Source of the DNA: CAUZWH01 sp965247665
GTDB lineage: Bacteria; Pseudomonadota; Alphaproteobacteria; SHVV01
Direction: 5' to 3'
NCBI GenBank assembly: GCA_965247665.1
Contig: CBDFHH010000002.1
Location: 248,001 to 312,000, forward strand
Length of the DNA: 64,000 nucleotides
Shown: one piece after another, positions 47,081-56,013 of the stretch
Layout: every line of letters begins with the position of its first letter
Numbering within the stretch: position 1 is the stretch's first letter
Position numbers and translations under genes: made by a program
Notes under the pieces: model-generated
What the model was told of the DNA's origin: nothing
What the model saw: only the letters and a program-made list of their open reading frames with translations
Databases searched by the model: none

Positions 47081-47546
47081 GCTTTCCTCCCTCGGTCGGC
47101 GGTTTGGACGACCCCGAAAGGAGCGACCTTTTATGGTGCGCGGCTGATCGAGCGCAGGTTCAGCCTCGTTTTGGTCCCGTCGGGGCGTACGATGGAGTCT
47201 AGCCTTCAGGTTCAGCTGCGTCTATCGAATGCCGATCTCGCTCTGGCTAGCCGGTCTGGCCGCCAAAACGGGCTGGCCATGGTCGTTGTGGTTGTGCGGC
47301 GGGATTCCCGGTTCCTGGTGCTGATGTTCCACGTCTTTGGCAGCGCCGAGCCGGTCGGGCCCGTCTTCCCGTGTGAGTCCGTGTACTCAACCCACGAGTT
47401 GGCCCTTGTGAGTTGGCCCTGTGAGTTGGCCCATTCCCGGGAGCGCGCGAAAGGCATTGCTGAACCGGTGGTTGCGGTCCTGCATCAGGCGGAAGAATTC
47501 CGGCACATGCTCAAACGCACTGCTCGATGCTCTTTCGTTGGCGATC
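47081..47546. other. Intergenic with a small triple repeat
   Basis: These 466 bp hold the promoter side of the ABC operon and the end of the small basic-protein gene. GAGTTGGCCC occurs three times, at 47396, 47410 and 47423. I see no convincing gene. Confidence 0.5.
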
Positions 47547-47738
47547 TCAGTCCTGGCGCAAAGCCTCCTCAGGTGCTGGAGGACTTTTGTCGGCCTCACC
47601 GTCGCTCTCGCCAGACTGGTGTTCGGCAGCTTGCAAGTCTCTTTTTTTGGCTCGAGCCTCCAGCCGCGCGGCCTTCTTCTCGGCTTTCGCCAGCTCCCGC
47701 TGGCGCCGTTCAAGCCTGTAGTTCGGTTTCCAGGGCAA
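47547..47738 (-). CDS. Small basic conserved hypothetical protein
   Basis: The 63-residue protein (MPWKPNYRLERRQRELAKAE) is Lys/Arg/Glu-rich and strongly helical, of the MPxKPNYxxER type found as an unnamed small protein in many proteobacteria. The start codon is TTG at 47738, with GGAGAG six bases upstream. It lies 55 bases behind the cold-shock gene on the same strand and is probably on the same transcript. Its function is unknown; an RNA- or ribosome-linked role is a guess from its charge and neighbour. Confidence 0.72.
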   Translation of the reverse strand: MPWKPNYRLERRQRELAKAEKKAARLEARAKKRDLQAAEHQSGESDGEADKSPPAPEEALRQD

Positions 47739-47762
47739 TCCGTACTCTCCGCGATGTTTGGG

Positions 47763-47785
47763 CGGGGCGGCCGTCGACCGCCCCG
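47763..47785 (-). terminator. Hairpin after the cold-shock gene
   Basis: CGGGGCGG and CCGCCCCG pair around a 7-base loop, eight bases behind the cold-shock stop. There is no T-run, so it may be an attenuator or mRNA 3' protector between the two small genes rather than a full terminator. Confidence 0.4.
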
Positions 47786-47793
47786 GCGGGGTG

Positions 47794-48003
47794 CTAGTCG
47801 ACGAGTGAGAGGTGCTCGGCAGCCGTCTTACCGTCGCGGCCAGCCACGAGCTCGAAGGACACCTTGTGCCCTTCGTTCAACGTGGAGAGGCCGGACCGTT
47901 CGAGGGCACTGATATGAACGAACACGTCTCTGGAACCATCCTCCGGCTGGATGAACCCGTAACCCTTGTCAGGGTTGAACCACTTGACGGTACCTGTAGC
48001 CAT
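47794..48003 (-). CDS. Cold-shock domain protein (CspA family)
   Basis: This 69-residue RNA chaperone melts secondary structure in mRNA. RNP1 is GYGFIQP and RNP2 is VFVHIS; the start GTVKWFNPDKG is diagnostic. GAAAGGAAG lies just before the ATG. Csp genes are often controlled by a long structured leader; about 150 bases upstream are gene-free and could serve this role. Confidence 0.96.
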   Translation of the reverse strand: MATGTVKWFNPDKGYGFIQPEDGSRDVFVHISALERSGLSTLNEGHKVSFELVAGRDGKTAAEHLSLVD

Positions 48004-48429
48004 GACCGCTTCCTTTCACGAAAGTCCAGGCGGAGCACCGCCCCATGCGGCGCTCCTTGAAGACGTTCACAATGCCGGGGAAGAAACCTGGCCGCCCGCT
48101 CGCGCGGACAATCACGTAAGCAACAACGACTTGGCAACGCTGCGCGACCATACACGTAAAATGCGAGCGTGCAAAATTACCCCCGGGTGCACGTCAGGAA
48201 TGTCATGGGTTTGGGTGATCGACAAGTACATCGCTGAGCAACTGCCCGTTGTCCCGCCCGACCGCTACGACGCCATCCGCTTCGGGCCGAAGACCGCCGG
48301 CGAAATCGTCCGCGACGCGGTGCCGGAGCTGACTTACACGGCCCACGACATGGCCTCATTTGCCCGCGACATCGGGCATGTCGCTGCCGACCGCAAGCGC
48401 CGCGGCGGCGCTCAAGATGGCGATGCGGC
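48004..48429. other. Leader of the cold-shock gene and a coding-like fragment
   Basis: The first 150 bases may be the csp leader. On the plus strand from ATG 48200 to about 48410 a clean-looking frame reads MSWVWVIDKYIAEQLPVVPP, then YDAIRFGPKTAGEIV and ELTYTAHDMASFARDIGHV. It has the look of a real protein fragment but I do not recognise the family, and it has no good ribosome site. Confidence 0.4.
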
Positions 48430-48848
48430 CTATACCAAAGGTGCGGCTGCCCTGCCGATCGTGATCCGGCCCTCGACACCGTAGGCGTCCAGAGCAGGTC
48501 TGAGCGCATCGACCGGCCGGGTCACGTCCACGCCATCGGTTCGTTCAAGAATCCGGCCGCGCGCCTGGTTGCTCGGCTCGAGCCCGCCGCCCCAGACGGC
48601 CTCGCCGGAAGTGCCGAGGATCAGATAATCCGGCTCGCAGCTCATCACCCGATCAACCCCGCGTCGACCTCGCGCTGCATTCGTTCGAACCCCTCCTTGT
48701 CGTCTGCCGGCTGATTGGTGATGTGCATGCACGCGACGTGATCGGTCACCCCGGTCGGCCGCATCGACTCGAATGCGGGCTGCAAGCTGGTATTCGTCGA
48801 GGGCGTGACGATGCCGAACTTCATGCGCCAGCCGAAACAGCCGGCCAT
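48430..48848 (-). pseudogene. Frameshifted N-terminal remnant of a maleate isomerase-like (Asp/Glu racemase superfamily) gene
   Basis: From ATG 48848 (with GGGGGG just upstream) one frame reads GWRMKFGIVTPSTNTSLQPA and VTDHVACMHI, stopping at 48645. Another frame continues with GVDRVMSCEPDYLILGTSGE, AVWGGGLEPSN and LDAYGVEGRITIG, ending at 48430. Together these follow the start of the maleate cis-trans isomerase/arylmalonate decarboxylase group (VTPSTNT, MSxExFWGG). The second half of the enzyme, with the second catalytic Cys, is missing. Confidence 0.75.
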
Positions 48849-48944
48849 GGTTTCCCCCCAAGCTTTCGCGTGGATGGTCTATTGTCCAAAATATCGATCA
48901 TTCAGTGGCTCCCGACATCGCGGCGCCACCCGAGGGAGGAAGGT

Positions 48945-50126
48945 ATGGAGCTCTTATACGTGATGTCGTCGGACTCGCACATTATCGAGCCCTACGACCT
49001 ATGGACCAACGCACTCGGGGACAAACACGGCGACAAGGTGCCGCACCGGGTTTCCGAAGCGAAAGGCGTCAAGGGCGACTTTATCTTTTGCGGCTACGAC
49101 TATAACGGCGTCGACGACCTGCGCCAGGAAAATGCCGGCGACACGCCGGACTCGACCGCAGCGGTCGAAACCGGCGAGCTGCCGGCGGAGCTTTCCGACC
49201 GCGTCTTCAAAGCGAATTCCGATCCCGAGGAGCGCCTCAAGCTGATGGACATGGACGGCGTCCATTCCGAGCTGATCCAGGCCTCGATCATGCTGCTGGC
49301 CATGCGGATCCGCGAAACCGAGGTGGCGAACGACTGCGCCGCGGTGTTCAACGACTATTGCGCCGAATACGTCCAGCACGACCCAAACCGTCTGGTCGGC
49401 TCGGCGATGATCCCGATGCACGACCCGGAATGGGCGCTCAAGGAGCTCCAGCGGGTGCGCAAGAAAGGCTTGAGAACGACGATCATCAACACTGATCTGC
49501 CGGAGAAGTTCCCGCCCTACCGCAAGTCGGACTACGACGATTTCTGGGCCGCCGCGGTCGACCTCGACATGCCGATAACGCTGCATGTCCTCACCGGCGA
49601 AACCATCGATCCCTTCTCCTTAATCACGCCGGAAGAGGAGGAGTGGGGACCGAAATACTTCCTCGCGGTGTTCGGCGATCAGCAATACGCACTGGTCAAC
49701 GAGTTCATTTTCGGAGGTATCTTCGACCGTTTCCCCAAATTGCAGTTGATCACCGGCGAGTATGAATGCTCCTGGTTCCCTTACTGGCTCTACCGCTGCA
49801 AGCAGATGCAGGGCGCACTCGGCATGGCGATGAACATTCCCCAGACCAGGCGTTCGATCGAGGAGTACGTCGCCGAAAACCTGTGGGTTACTTTCACCGA
49901 CGACATCTTTTTCGATCGTTCGTGGGACGTGATCGGCGAAGACCGCATCATGTGGGGATCGGATTACCCGCATCCGCGCAACACCTTCCCGAACAGCCAC
50001 GACATCATCAAGCGGCGCCTGGCCAACGTGCCGGAACGCATCGTCGCCAAGGCCGCAGGGCTCAACTGCGCGCACCTGTTCGATCTGCCGGTGCCGTCCG
50101 AAGCAATGGCCATTGCGGCTGAATAG
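48945..50126 (+). CDS. Amidohydrolase 2 family (ACMSD-like) metal-dependent hydrolase
   Basis: The 393-residue TIM-barrel protein has SSDSHIIEP near the N-terminus (metal-binding region), GSAMIPMHDPEWALKELQRV, MPITLHVLTGE, and the C-terminal signature MWGSDYPHPRNTFPNS. Relatives decarboxylate or hydrolyse small organic acids. GGGAGGAAGGT places the ATG at 48945; the open frame upstream is a shadow. It lies between a dead isomerase gene and Sel1 remnants and seems to be transcribed alone. Confidence 0.9.
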   Translation: MELLYVMSSDSHIIEPYDLWTNALGDKHGDKVPHRVSEAKGVKGDFIFCGYDYNGVDDLRQENAGDTPDSTAAVETGELPAELSDRVFKANSDPEERLKLMDMDGVHSELIQASIMLLAMRIRETEVANDCAAVFNDYCAEYVQHDPNRLVGSAMIPMHDPEWALKELQRVRKKGLRTTIINTDLPEKFPPYRKSDYDDFWAAAVDLDMPITLHVLTGETIDPFSLITPEEEEWGPKYFLAVFGDQQYALVNEFIFGGIFDRFPKLQLITGEYECSWFPYWLYRCKQMQGALGMAMNIPQTRRSIEEYVAENLWVTFTDDIFFDRSWDVIGEDRIMWGSDYPHPRNTFPNSHDIIKRRLANVPERIVAKAAGLNCAHLFDLPVPSEAMAIAAE

Positions 50127-50225
50127 GTACCGTCAACAAGCTCGCTCCGCATAGCGACGAAACGGGAGGCTCCGGACTCCCGTTTTCTCTGGCCCGGCCG
50201 GCGCGCCAAGGCCGCCGAGGAGGGA

Positions 50226-50612
50226 TTGGCGAGGGCGCAGAACGCCCTCGGTTTGCGTACCAGACAGGCAAAAATGTCCCCGAGGACGATGTGCGAGCCT
50301 ACGCATGGTTCAACATCGCCGCCGCGAATGGGAGTGGACATACAGGGGCGAACGAACGCGCCGTTAAAAAAGATGACCCGCGAGCGGATCACTGAGGGTC
50401 AGGAACTAGGGTCCGAGCTTTGGGAAACGTACGTCGTGCGTTCCAGAAGAACCAGCCGATACGCACCCTCCTCGCCCCTCGCCGCCCTGCCCGCTCTCAT
50501 CTTGTTCGCCATACCTGTGGTGGCAGGGGATCGTGAGAATGCGGTCGCCGCTTACGATGCGGGCGATTGCCAGAAAGCCTTCCGACTGTTCAAGACCGCT
50601 CGGACCTCATGA
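50226..50612 (+). pseudogene. Two Sel1-repeat protein remnants joined end to start
   Basis: The first part looks like the C-terminal end of a Sel1 protein: ARAQNALGLR, then in a shifted frame TGKNVPEDDVRAYAWFNIAA, then back in frame KKMTRERITEGQELGSELWE. Directly after comes RRTSRYAPSSPLAALPALIL and DRENAVAAYDAGDCQKAFRL, which looks like the signal peptide and first repeat of another Sel1 protein, cut off by a stop at 50612. Sel1 proteins are helical scaffolds for envelope or signalling complexes. Both copies are non-functional. Confidence 0.7.
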
Positions 50613-50642
50613 CGGGGCTCGTACGCCGCACTTGGTAGCAGC

Positions 50643-52028
50643 CTACGAAGCCGCCACCTCCTGCCATGATCGGGAAACTCGCTCATGGCGACGAAGCATC
50701 TCGTCGACGTTGGGCAACGTCAACTCCCCCTTTCGGACGACCGGCTTGCCGGCGACGATTGTGTGCCGAGCTGCGACCGGACCACATCGAAGCCATGCCT
50801 CAACCGGGTCCGACCATGCACCGGCAAAGGTGATTCCCTCCAGCGGCCATGCAACCAGATCTCCGCACGATCCGGGAGCAAGCACCCCGATTTCGCCGGG
50901 CCGGCCCAGGCATCGAGCGGAGCCAAGCGTTGCCATCTCCAGCACATCCCGTGCGCTCATCCCTGTCGGGCCCTTCCGAAGCCGTCCGAGCAACAGGGCG
51001 GTGTGGGCCTCAAGCCAAAGGGAAGCGTGGTCCGTATATGCCGATCCATCGCTCCCCAAGCCGACGGGGACGCCCTGCCCGCGCATCTCCATAACAGGTG
51101 CGATTCCTTCGCAGATCAGCGAGTTCGAACTCGGACAGTGGGAAACGCCTGTGCCCCACTTGCCCAAGCGTGCAATTTCGTCGTCGCTGACGAAGATCGA
51201 ATGGGCAACCCATGTTCGGTGACTGCCCCAGCCGTTCTGATCAAGTCGATCTACCGGCTTCACCCCATATTTTTGCACGCAGAATGCCTCTTCCGCCGGA
51301 TCCTGAGCCAGATGCGTGTGAAGCCGTATGTCGAGCCGCTCAGCCAGCTCGGCGGCCGCCAACATGAGCTCCGTTGTGGAGTCGTAGTTGGTGCAAGGGC
51401 CGATCGCAATGCGCACCATCGCATCGGGTGATCGGTCGTGGTAGTCGTCAACAAGGCGCTCGCAGTCCGCGAGGATTTCGTCGATGTCCTGGAAGAAGCT
51501 TTCCGGAAAGGGCGCGCCGGTCTCATCTCGCAAATCCATCGCACCACGCACCGGATGAAACCGCAAGCCAACCTCCTTCGCGGCGCGGATCTCAGCATCG
51601 ATTAGTTTCGGGCGTGGGTGAATGTACAGATGATCGGTGCTCGTCGTGCAGCCGCCCAAGGCCAACTCCGCGCAACCAATCCAAGCAGAGAGATAGCTGG
51701 CCTCCTCATCCAGCCGGGTCCAAATTTTGCCCAGAGTATTCCACCATTTGAGGAAGTCGCTGTTTACGACGGGCGCAAAGGATCGCGTGAGGTATTGGAA
51801 GATGTGGTGATGCGTATTGATGAGGCCAGGGGTCACGAGACAGCTCTTCGCGGAGAGCGTTTCCCTTGCCGCCGGCTCCCGGCCTGCAATACCTATTTCC
51901 TCCACCATGCCATTCTTTATGGAAACCCAGCCTCCGGGTATCTCGTCACCTGTCATGGTCACGAGCAACTCGGCGTCTCTTACGAGAAGATCCGCCACAA
52001 CGGGAGTGGAGCCATTGCCGTCCGTCAT
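50643..52028 (-). CDS. 8-oxoguanine deaminase-type amidohydrolase
   Basis: The 461-residue metal-dependent deaminase has PGLINTHHHIFQYLTRSFAP (metal His73 and His75), LHTHLAQDPAEE, VAHSIFVSDDEI and GLGSDGSAYTDH. This matches the 8-oxoguanine/isocytosine deaminase and hydroxyatrazine hydrolase group, which convert amino-substituted N-heterocycles to oxo forms. The ATG at 52028 has AAGGAGATG as its site. A damaged copy of its first 150 bases lies at 55612-55778. Confidence 0.9.
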   Translation of the reverse strand: MTDGNGSTPVVADLLVRDAELLVTMTGDEIPGGWVSIKNGMVEEIGIAGREPAARETLSAKSCLVTPGLINTHHHIFQYLTRSFAPVVNSDFLKWWNTLGKIWTRLDEEASYLSAWIGCAELALGGCTTSTDHLYIHPRPKLIDAEIRAAKEVGLRFHPVRGAMDLRDETGAPFPESFFQDIDEILADCERLVDDYHDRSPDAMVRIAIGPCTNYDSTTELMLAAAELAERLDIRLHTHLAQDPAEEAFCVQKYGVKPVDRLDQNGWGSHRTWVAHSIFVSDDEIARLGKWGTGVSHCPSSNSLICEGIAPVMEMRGQGVPVGLGSDGSAYTDHASLWLEAHTALLLGRLRKGPTGMSARDVLEMATLGSARCLGRPGEIGVLAPGSCGDLVAWPLEGITFAGAWSDPVEAWLRCGPVAARHTIVAGKPVVRKGELTLPNVDEMLRRHERVSRSWQEVAAS

Positions 52029-52213
52029 CTCCTTCCCCCCAAAAGCTGGCCTAGACGGGATGTCCCGGACACCTTCCAGGCACAGGGGACGTTAGCACAA
52101 TCGACCCGGATGCCTGGTCCTTCGGCGTGCGTCGCATGAGGCGGTCTCTTTGAGCATTAGGGTGTTTAACCGGCCTGTGAGCGAGAACTTCCACAGACTC
52201 GACCGCACCATCA

Positions 52214-52650
52214 TTGGGTAGCATTGGTGCGAAGATCCCCGGGACCTCATCGAGTTCGATGTATCGGGAGCATCCGAAGCGATTCCCCGGCCGAAAGCTC
52301 GCGGGAGTGGCGCGTTTGAGGATAAAGAAGTTGGACGAGCGGCAGGCGGCGCTGGTGGTTCCGCCCAAGCCTGCACCTGCGACGCATGGCAAGCCTGCAG
52401 TTGGTATTTATCCCAAAGCGCTTAAGCGCGGTGATGTGCTCCGTGATTGCGACGGCTGCCCTGAGATGGTGTTGATCCCGGCGGGGCATTTCATGATGGG
52501 CTGTCCGAAGAGCGAGACGGATCGTGAGGGGGGTTGCGAAGAAATATGCAATCCGGGAGCGTCCGCAGCACCGTGTTTCGGTGGGATCGTTTGCACTCGG
52601 GAAATACGAGGTGACGCGGGGTCGGTATGCTCGCCCCCAGCGCCGCGGCC
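52214..52650 (+). pseudogene. Truncated formylglycine-generating enzyme (SUMF1/FGE)-type gene
   Basis: One frame reads KALKRGDVLRDCDGCPEMVL with IPAGHFMMGCPKSETDRE, the family start motif. After a frameshift near 52530 the next frame reads KKYAIRERPQHRVSVGSFAL and GKYEVTRGRYA, which continues the domain. The rest, including the catalytic Cys region, is gone. The upstream KKLDERQAALVVPPKPAPAT looks like a proline-rich linker, so it may once have been a multidomain protein. Confidence 0.78.
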
Positions 52651-52690
52651 ACAGCTGGGGGGCAATCGAGTGCGGACGCCAGTCCCCGGG

Positions 52691-53473
52691 TCAATGCGCA
52701 TAGGACGGATCGAGCGTGTCGGCTAGCCGCCGGAGCGCCGGCCATTCCTCATCGCCCATCGCCCCGTCGGCTTCGATCTGGCGCGCTATCTTGCGGCAGA
52801 TTTCGGGCGGCGGCACCGACAGCGCGGCGCCGGAGGCTTGCGCCTTTAGCTGAACCTGGCAGGCGAGGTCGAGGTAGTACATGAGGACGAGCGCTTCCGC
52901 GACTGTACGGCCGGCAGTTAGGAGGCCGTGATGGCGAAGGATCATCGCCCGTGCGGACCCGAGATCGCGCGCAATCCGCCCCCGCTCCTCGCTCGCCAGC
53001 GCGATGCCTTCGTAGTCGTGGTACGCGAGCTGGTCGTAGAAGCGGAGCGCGTGCTGGCTTAGCGGGAGGAGCCCTTCCTTCTGGGCCGCGACTGCCATCC
53101 CGGCGATGGTATGGGTGTGGTGCACGGCCTCGACATCGGCGCGCACCTCGTAGACGGCACCGTGGATGATAATCGCGGCGGCATCGGCCGGCAGCGGCGA
53201 ATCGCCGCGCTTCTCCCCCGCGAAACTCTCCTTCACGAGGTTGGACGCGGTAACCTCGGAGAAGCGGAGGCACGCCGGCTTGATGAGCATCTCGTCGGGC
53301 GCGTCAGGTACCCGCGCCGATATGTGGTTGCGGGTCATCTCCTCCATGGCGAAGTGCGCGGACAAACGGTAGGCAGCGGCGAGATCCACGCGCACGCTCC
53401 ACTCGGCTGCGCTTACCCGGCCGCGGAGCGCGGGAAACGCCGACTTGATGTCTTCGCTAGGGTTGACAGTCAC
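52691..53473 (-). CDS. Class II aldolase/adducin family protein
   Basis: The 260-residue protein has the zinc-site pattern EAVHHTHTIAGMAVAA and the later MILRHHGLLTAG, with NHISARVPD near the start. The family includes fuculose-phosphate aldolase and various decarboxylases; in soil bacteria such genes often sit in acid- or sugar-degrading clusters. The start is GTG at 53473. The amidase gene lies 57 bases upstream on the same strand, so the two are likely an operon. Confidence 0.9.
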   Translation of the reverse strand: MTVNPSEDIKSAFPALRGRVSAAEWSVRVDLAAAYRLSAHFAMEEMTRNHISARVPDAPDEMLIKPACLRFSEVTASNLVKESFAGEKRGDSPLPADAAAIIIHGAVYEVRADVEAVHHTHTIAGMAVAAQKEGLLPLSQHALRFYDQLAYHDYEGIALASEERGRIARDLGSARAMILRHHGLLTAGRTVAEALVLMYYLDLACQVQLKAQASGAALSVPPPEICRKIARQIEADGAMGDEEWPALRRLADTLDPSYAH

Positions 53474-53530
53474 GGTCGCACCAATTCGGGCACAAATGCT
53501 AGCACGGCGAAGGCGAAAGAGAAGCGCCGG

Positions 53531-54970
53531 TCAGTTCGTCTGCAACGACGGCGCCGGCATCTTTGGTTCTTGCGACTCTATCGCAAGCGCAATGGAGAGA
53601 AGTTCGAGATCGGTTCCGGCGGCGCCGTCGATCTCCATCCCGAGGGGGAGACCACTGGATGTAAGTCCGATGGGCAGACTCAATCCGGGAATGCCGGCGA
53701 CGCTGACAGGGTCCGTGTTGCGGGTGAAAGCCGCAAATGTCGGCAAGTCGCTGCCGCCTAGTCGAACGGTTTTGTCCTCGCCAATGAGAGCCGCCGGAAG
53801 CGGTGTGGTTGGAAAGACCAAACCGCGCACGTCGTAGCGAGCGAAGCAGTCGCGGTACATGCGCTGAAGGCACGGTCGCAGCTCGTCGATTGCTTTGCGG
53901 TAGACGGTTTGGGAAATCGCACCTTCACCCATGAGATTGGTCAGCCAGTCCTTCACGTCCGGGCTAGCCACCTGGGCGACGACCTCCGCGAAGTCAAGCC
54001 CGGTACCATGTGCTGCCAGGTATGCGTTGAAGTCCGGGACGATCTCATAGTCTGCGATCGGGAGACTTGCCGGTCGGTTGACCGCTTCGATCCCCCCGAG
54101 ATCGACTTCTATCAGCTGAATGCCGTAACTGCCGAGGCGCTGAAGCGAACGCTCCATTGCCGCAGCAACCGCCGGATCGAGATTGTCGTAAAAGTACTCG
54201 CGCGGCACTCCGAGCCTGAGGCCCTCAAGCCGGGCGGGATCTAGCTGGGTGGGTCCGCCGGTAATCACGCCGTCCAGCAAGATCAAGTCCGCTACGCTTC
54301 GCGCCATAGGTCCCGCCGTATCACGGGTCGTCGAGATTGGCACCAGACCCTCCGTCGGATAGCGGCCGCTCGAAGGTCGAAAACCAATGATGCCGCACAG
54401 AGACGCCGGCACGCGCACCGAACTTCCCGTGCTGGTGCCGAGTCCGGATGGCACGAGTCGAGCCGCCAACGCCGCCGCCGTACCACCGCTGCTCCCACCC
54501 GGAATCCGAGTGCGATCATATGGATTACGTACCGGGCCGAATGCGCCGTTATTGCTCGTAATGCCACAACCAAGTTCGTGCATGTTGGTTTTTCCGAACA
54601 GGATGGCACCGGCATCAAGCAGCGCCTGAACGATTCGCGCGTTCTTCTTCGGACGATGCTTCTTAAGTGCCGGCGTCCCGCAGGTGGTGGCAGCGTCCGC
54701 AGTATTGATGTTGTCCTTGATGGCAACAGGCAGGCCGTGGAGCCTGCCTCGACTCTCGCCGCGGCGATACCGTTCATCGGCTCGCTGAGCCCGTTCGAGC
54801 ACAGACGATGCATCAAGCGAAATGAAGGCATTGATTTCCTTGTGAAGCTCACATCTTCCAAGTAGCGCTTCGGCGTAGTCACGAGCCCTTAGATCACCAC
54901 GACGCAGACGCTCCACAGCATCGTGCGCGGTTAGATCTGCAACATCTATCTCAGTAGGCGAGCTATTCAT
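53531..54970 (-). CDS. Amidase signature family hydrolase (indoleacetamide/mandelamide type)
   Basis: The 479-residue protein has the triad Lys85 in PVAIKDN, Ser160 in IPGGSSGG and nucleophile Ser184 in TGSSVRVP. It resembles indoleacetamide or mandelamide hydrolases. The start at 54970 (MNSSPTEIDVADL) is right up against the remnant of a TauD dioxygenase gene on the other strand, which shows that the amidase arrived by a break in that gene. It precedes the class II aldolase gene. Confidence 0.92.
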   Translation of the reverse strand: MNSSPTEIDVADLTAHDAVERLRRGDLRARDYAEALLGRCELHKEINAFISLDASSVLERAQRADERYRRGESRGRLHGLPVAIKDNINTADAATTCGTPALKKHRPKKNARIVQALLDAGAILFGKTNMHELGCGITSNNGAFGPVRNPYDRTRIPGGSSGGTAAALAARLVPSGLGTSTGSSVRVPASLCGIIGFRPSSGRYPTEGLVPISTTRDTAGPMARSVADLILLDGVITGGPTQLDPARLEGLRLGVPREYFYDNLDPAVAAAMERSLQRLGSYGIQLIEVDLGGIEAVNRPASLPIADYEIVPDFNAYLAAHGTGLDFAEVVAQVASPDVKDWLTNLMGEGAISQTVYRKAIDELRPCLQRMYRDCFARYDVRGLVFPTTPLPAALIGEDKTVRLGGSDLPTFAAFTRNTDPVSVAGIPGLSLPIGLTSSGLPLGMEIDGAAGTDLELLSIALAIESQEPKMPAPSLQTN

Positions 54971-54971
54971 T

Positions 54972-55241
54972 TGCACCCCCGAGACCGGGCGCAAAACGCC
55001 GTTCGTCAACCCGCACTTCACGATACGCTTCGAAGACATGGACGAAGGCGAGAGCCGGCCGTTGATGGGCTAATTGTGCCAAGTGGTGGCGCGCCCCGAA
55101 TTCACTTTCCGAGTGCGCTGGGAGAAGGACCCGGTGGCCTTCCTCGGCGACAGCTGCACCCGGCATTTTGCGGTCAACGATCATCCAGAGGAACTTCGGC
55201 TGCTCTACCGCGTCGCGATCAACCGCGAACGACCGTTTTGA
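54972..55241 (+). pseudogene. 3' remnant of a TauD/TfdA-type dioxygenase gene
   Basis: An in-frame run of 90 codons reads CTPETGRKTPFVNPHFTIRF, EDMDEGESRPLMG, then a TAA at 55071, then ARPEFTFRVRWEKDPVAFLG and DSCTRHFAVNDHPEELR to the stop at 55241. This is the last third of an Fe(II)/2-oxoglutarate dioxygenase, including the third iron His (in TRHFAVND) and the oxoglutarate Arg region. The first two thirds are absent. The remnant begins two bases from the amidase start codon. Confidence 0.82.
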
Positions 55242-55472
55242 CCCGGGCGGCGAGGCGGCGGGAGCGAAGGGGTGGCGCGATAGACGCCTTTCGATGTCAT
55301 CTATTTGGGCCAGGCCAAGTCTGCTTTCAGGGGCAATCCGGACCTTCTGGCCTGAAACGTCCGCCAAACCCCCGAGAGCAGACATTCCCAGGCTCGTTCG
55401 TCGGGTCTGCTCATGCCCCCATCTCGGACATCACCGTCGGTCGAAATTGGGGCTTTAGACAGTTATCCGCCG

Positions 55473-55778
55473 ATATCAATCCCCGTCCTCAGTCATACGC
55501 GAGTTGCTCCAAGCCGCGATATATCACTTCGATCCCCGGCATAATGTCGTCGAGCGCGGTGAATTCCTTTGGCGTGTGGCTTTTGCCGCCCTTGCTCGGC
55601 ACGAAGAGCGTGCCATTCCTTATAGAAACCCAGCCTCGGGCTTTGTGGAAACCCGGCCTCCGGGTATCTCGTCACCCGTCATGATCGCGAGCAACTCAGC
55701 ATCTCTTGCGAGAAGATCCGCCACAACGGGAGTGGAGCCTTGCCGTGTGTCATCTCCTTCCCCCAAAAGTTGGCCTAC
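55473..55778 (-). pseudogene. Chimeric partial copy: 5' end of the deaminase gene fused to the 3' end of the M20 hydrolase gene
   Basis: On the minus strand 55778-55612 repeats the ribosome site, start and first 120 coding bases of the deaminase gene (51905-52055). It carries a one-base deletion and an internal duplication of the GAAACCC.GCCT stretch. Immediately after, 55613-55473 repeats the last 120 bases and stop region of the M20 hydrolase gene (56980-57118). The parents lie on either side, about 3.5 kb and 1.4 kb away, in the same orientation. Confidence 0.85.
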
Positions 55779-56013
55779 GGGGCCAGACGGTTCGTCTTTC
55801 GCAGGATTTCCGGACTATAGCCTCCACGGCAGCCGAAGGCTACCGGAGGTAAACCGCCGCCGTTTTATTGGCCCATCCTCAGATTTTGGATTGAGGAGGC
55901 TCACGAGTTTATTGATTCAGGCAAGGGTCTATGTCAGAATTTTTGCTTCGCAGCACTCGGAACGCTTGAAATAGGCAAGAGCTTTATCTCACAAGCCCGA
56001 GGAGAGCATCGCA

